This document shows positions 62,881 to 64,000 of a DNA stretch of 64,000 nucleotides, piece by piece. Position 1 is the stretch's first letter, and each line of letters starts with the position of its first letter. The stretch is from Terasakiella sp. SH-1 (GTDB taxonomy: Bacteria; Pseudomonadota; Alphaproteobacteria; Rhodospirillales; Terasakiellaceae): the NCBI RefSeq assembly GCF_004564135.1, contig NZ_CP038255.1, positions 2,467,501-2,531,500 on the forward strand, given 5' to 3'. The notes below the pieces were generated by a model. It had not been told where the DNA came from. It searched no databases and was given only the letters and a program-made list of their open reading frames with translations. The translations under genes and the position numbers were made by a program.

Positions 62881-63444
62881 ATGAGAATTGCGGTACAAGG
62901 AAAACAAATGGACGTTGGCGACAGCCTGCGTACCCATATCGAAGACACGCTGAAAACAAATACTGAAAAGTATTTTGATAAAGCCGTTGAAGGCACAGCG
63001 ACCGTTTCCAAGGACAAGCACCAATTTAAATCCGACATCACCGTCCATGTCGGCAAAGAAATTCGCGTTCAAGGCCGTGGTATGGCAACAGATGCCTATG
63101 CTGCTGTTGATGAAAGCATTGAACGTATCTCAAAACAATTGCGTCGCTATAAGCGTCGCCTGCGCGATCATCACCGCGAGCAAGACCGCGTCAGTGTCGA
63201 AGCCGTACCTTATACGGTCTTTGACGGCCATGAAGCCGAAATTGCGGAAGAAGCCGCAGGTCCAGCCATTGTGGCCGAAGTCGATAAGGAAATCCAGAAA
63301 CTGGCGGTATCAGATGCCGTTATGCGGATGGATTTGGCCGATTTGCCTGTTCTGGTCTTCAGAAATAGTGCAAATGGCAACGTAAATGTGGTATACCGTC
63401 GTGATGACGGCAATATCGGCTGGATTGATCCAACAGGCGCTTAA
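62881..63444 (+). CDS. hpf: Ribosome hibernation promoting factor, long form
   Basis: 187 residues: N-terminal HPF/YfiA domain (about 1-105, IAVQGKQMDVGDSLRTHIEDTLKT..., YAAVDESIERISKQLRRYKRRL) and C-terminal dimerisation domain (about 130-187, LADLPVLVFRNSANGNVNVVYRRDDGNIGWIDP). Long HPF pairs 70S ribosomes into inactive 100S dimers when growth stops. Upstream of ptsN in the usual order. Confidence 0.94.
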   Translation: MRIAVQGKQMDVGDSLRTHIEDTLKTNTEKYFDKAVEGTATVSKDKHQFKSDITVHVGKEIRVQGRGMATDAYAAVDESIERISKQLRRYKRRLRDHHREQDRVSVEAVPYTVFDGHEAEIAEEAAGPAIVAEVDKEIQKLAVSDAVMRMDLADLPVLVFRNSANGNVNVVYRRDDGNIGWIDPTGA

Positions 63445-63491
63445 TGTTACGCGGCCATCGTTTTTAGAAACCGGAAAATATTATTAGACCA

Positions 63492-63959
63492 ATGGAAATC
63501 TCAGATATTCTAACACCGGAACGTGTTGTAGCAGGCTTGCGTGCGACCAGCAAAAAGCAGGCTTTGCAAGAATTGGCACGTCACGCAAGTGAAGTAACCG
63601 GCCTGAATGAACGTGCGATCTTCGACGTCTTGCTGGAGCGTGAGCGCCTCGGCACTACAGGTGTGGGCAGTGGCATTGCTATCCCACATGGCAAACTCAA
63701 TGAGCTGGATGGCCTTTATGGCTTGTTTGCCCGCATTGAAAAGCCCGTTGATTTTGATTCCATTGACGATGACCCGGTTGATCTGGTCTTCCTCTTGCTG
63801 GCACCTGAGGGGGCTGGTGCGGACCACCTAAAAGCTTTGGCCCGTGTTTCCCGCCTGTTGCGTGACGATAGTGTGTGTGAAAAACTTCGTGGTTCAGACA
63901 CCAACGAAGCGCTCTATTCCATCCTGACGGAACAAGGTGAAAACCATCAGGCTGCTTGA
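63492..63959 (+). CDS. ptsN: Nitrogen-regulatory phosphotransferase EIIA(Ntr)
   Basis: 155 residues, EIIA type 2. Phosphorylated His in GSGIAIPHGKLNELDGL (about 58-74), DLVFLLLAPEGAGADHLKALARVSRLLRD. It takes phosphate from PtsP/NPr and tunes potassium transport, envelope and nitrogen responses. Final gene of the window; 41 bases follow without a feature. Confidence 0.93.
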   Translation: MEISDILTPERVVAGLRATSKKQALQELARHASEVTGLNERAIFDVLLERERLGTTGVGSGIAIPHGKLNELDGLYGLFARIEKPVDFDSIDDDPVDLVFLLLAPEGAGADHLKALARVSRLLRDDSVCEKLRGSDTNEALYSILTEQGENHQAA

Positions 63960-64000
63960 CGCCTAGTCAAAAGCGACTAAATACAAAACCGTCCCAATCT

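Overview
The window looks like chromosomal DNA of a marine-type alphaproteobacterium, probably a Rhodospirillales relative of Terasakiella or Thalassospira. This rests on the gene orders metX-metW, chorismate mutase-hisC-tyrA and kdsD-lptC-lptA-lptB-rpoN-hpf-ptsN, a complex I NDUFA9-like gene, paired GTCATCCCCGACTTGATC-type palindromes, and a base composition near 50 % GC. The genus is an inference. There is no rRNA, CRISPR array or intact insertion sequence; one tRNA-Leu(CAG) is present.

Layout. 1-4 kb: bluB, a REC-PAS-PAS-GGDEF-EAL protein, an overlooked 58-residue membrane protein and a MarR regulator. 4.2-5.8 kb: fumarylacetoacetate hydrolase and maleylacetoacetate isomerase. 5.9-26.8 kb: a phenylacetate catabolic island (paaY, paaN, a flavodoxin, a ferritin-like diiron protein, paaF-G-H-I-J-K, hemerythrin, an MBL-fold protein, a livFGMHJ-type transporter, a 133-residue unknown, a second diiron protein, paaX, and an adrenodoxin-reductase-type FprA). 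26.8-28.1 kb: an AT-richer orphan gene with tandem His-rich repeats. 28.1-34.4 kb: SSS-family sensor kinase, GST, gloB, methyltransferase, orphan periplasmic binding protein. 34.4-39.5 kb: a MITE-like element, metW-metX, chorismate mutase, hisC, tyrA. 39.8-45.2 kb: a secreted helical-repeat protein with a chemoreceptor, a PhnD-like binding protein, msrPQ. 45.3-56.6 kb: mixed housekeeping genes including polA, an ABC ATPase with a lipoprotein hydrolase, and an M17 peptidase. 56.8-64 kb: tRNA-Leu, rnd, kdsD, lptCAB, rpoN, hpf, ptsN.

The most unusual part is the phenylacetate island. It has the CoA ligase (PaaK), epoxide isomerase (PaaG), hydratase (PaaF), dehydrogenase (PaaH), thiolase (PaaJ), thioesterase (PaaI), aldehyde dehydrogenase (PaaN), PaaY and PaaX, but no recognisable paaB, paaD, paaE or paaZ. 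In their place are two divergent ferritin-like proteins, each with its own set of diiron ligands, a small helical protein, a MioC-like flavodoxin and an FprA-type NADPH reductase. Three matches to a TGATAC-N27-GTATCA palindrome, with the spacing known for PaaX boxes, lie in front of the divergent promoters and tie the parts into one regulon. I propose a variant phenylacetyl-CoA epoxidase with a flavodoxin/FprA electron chain; this is inference.

Other notable signals: a 265-bp MITE inserted exactly in the shared stop codons of two convergent genes, a second 157-bp inverted-repeat element that supplies the C-terminal codons of a methyltransferase, and a good sigma-28 promoter ahead of the repeat protein/chemoreceptor pair.
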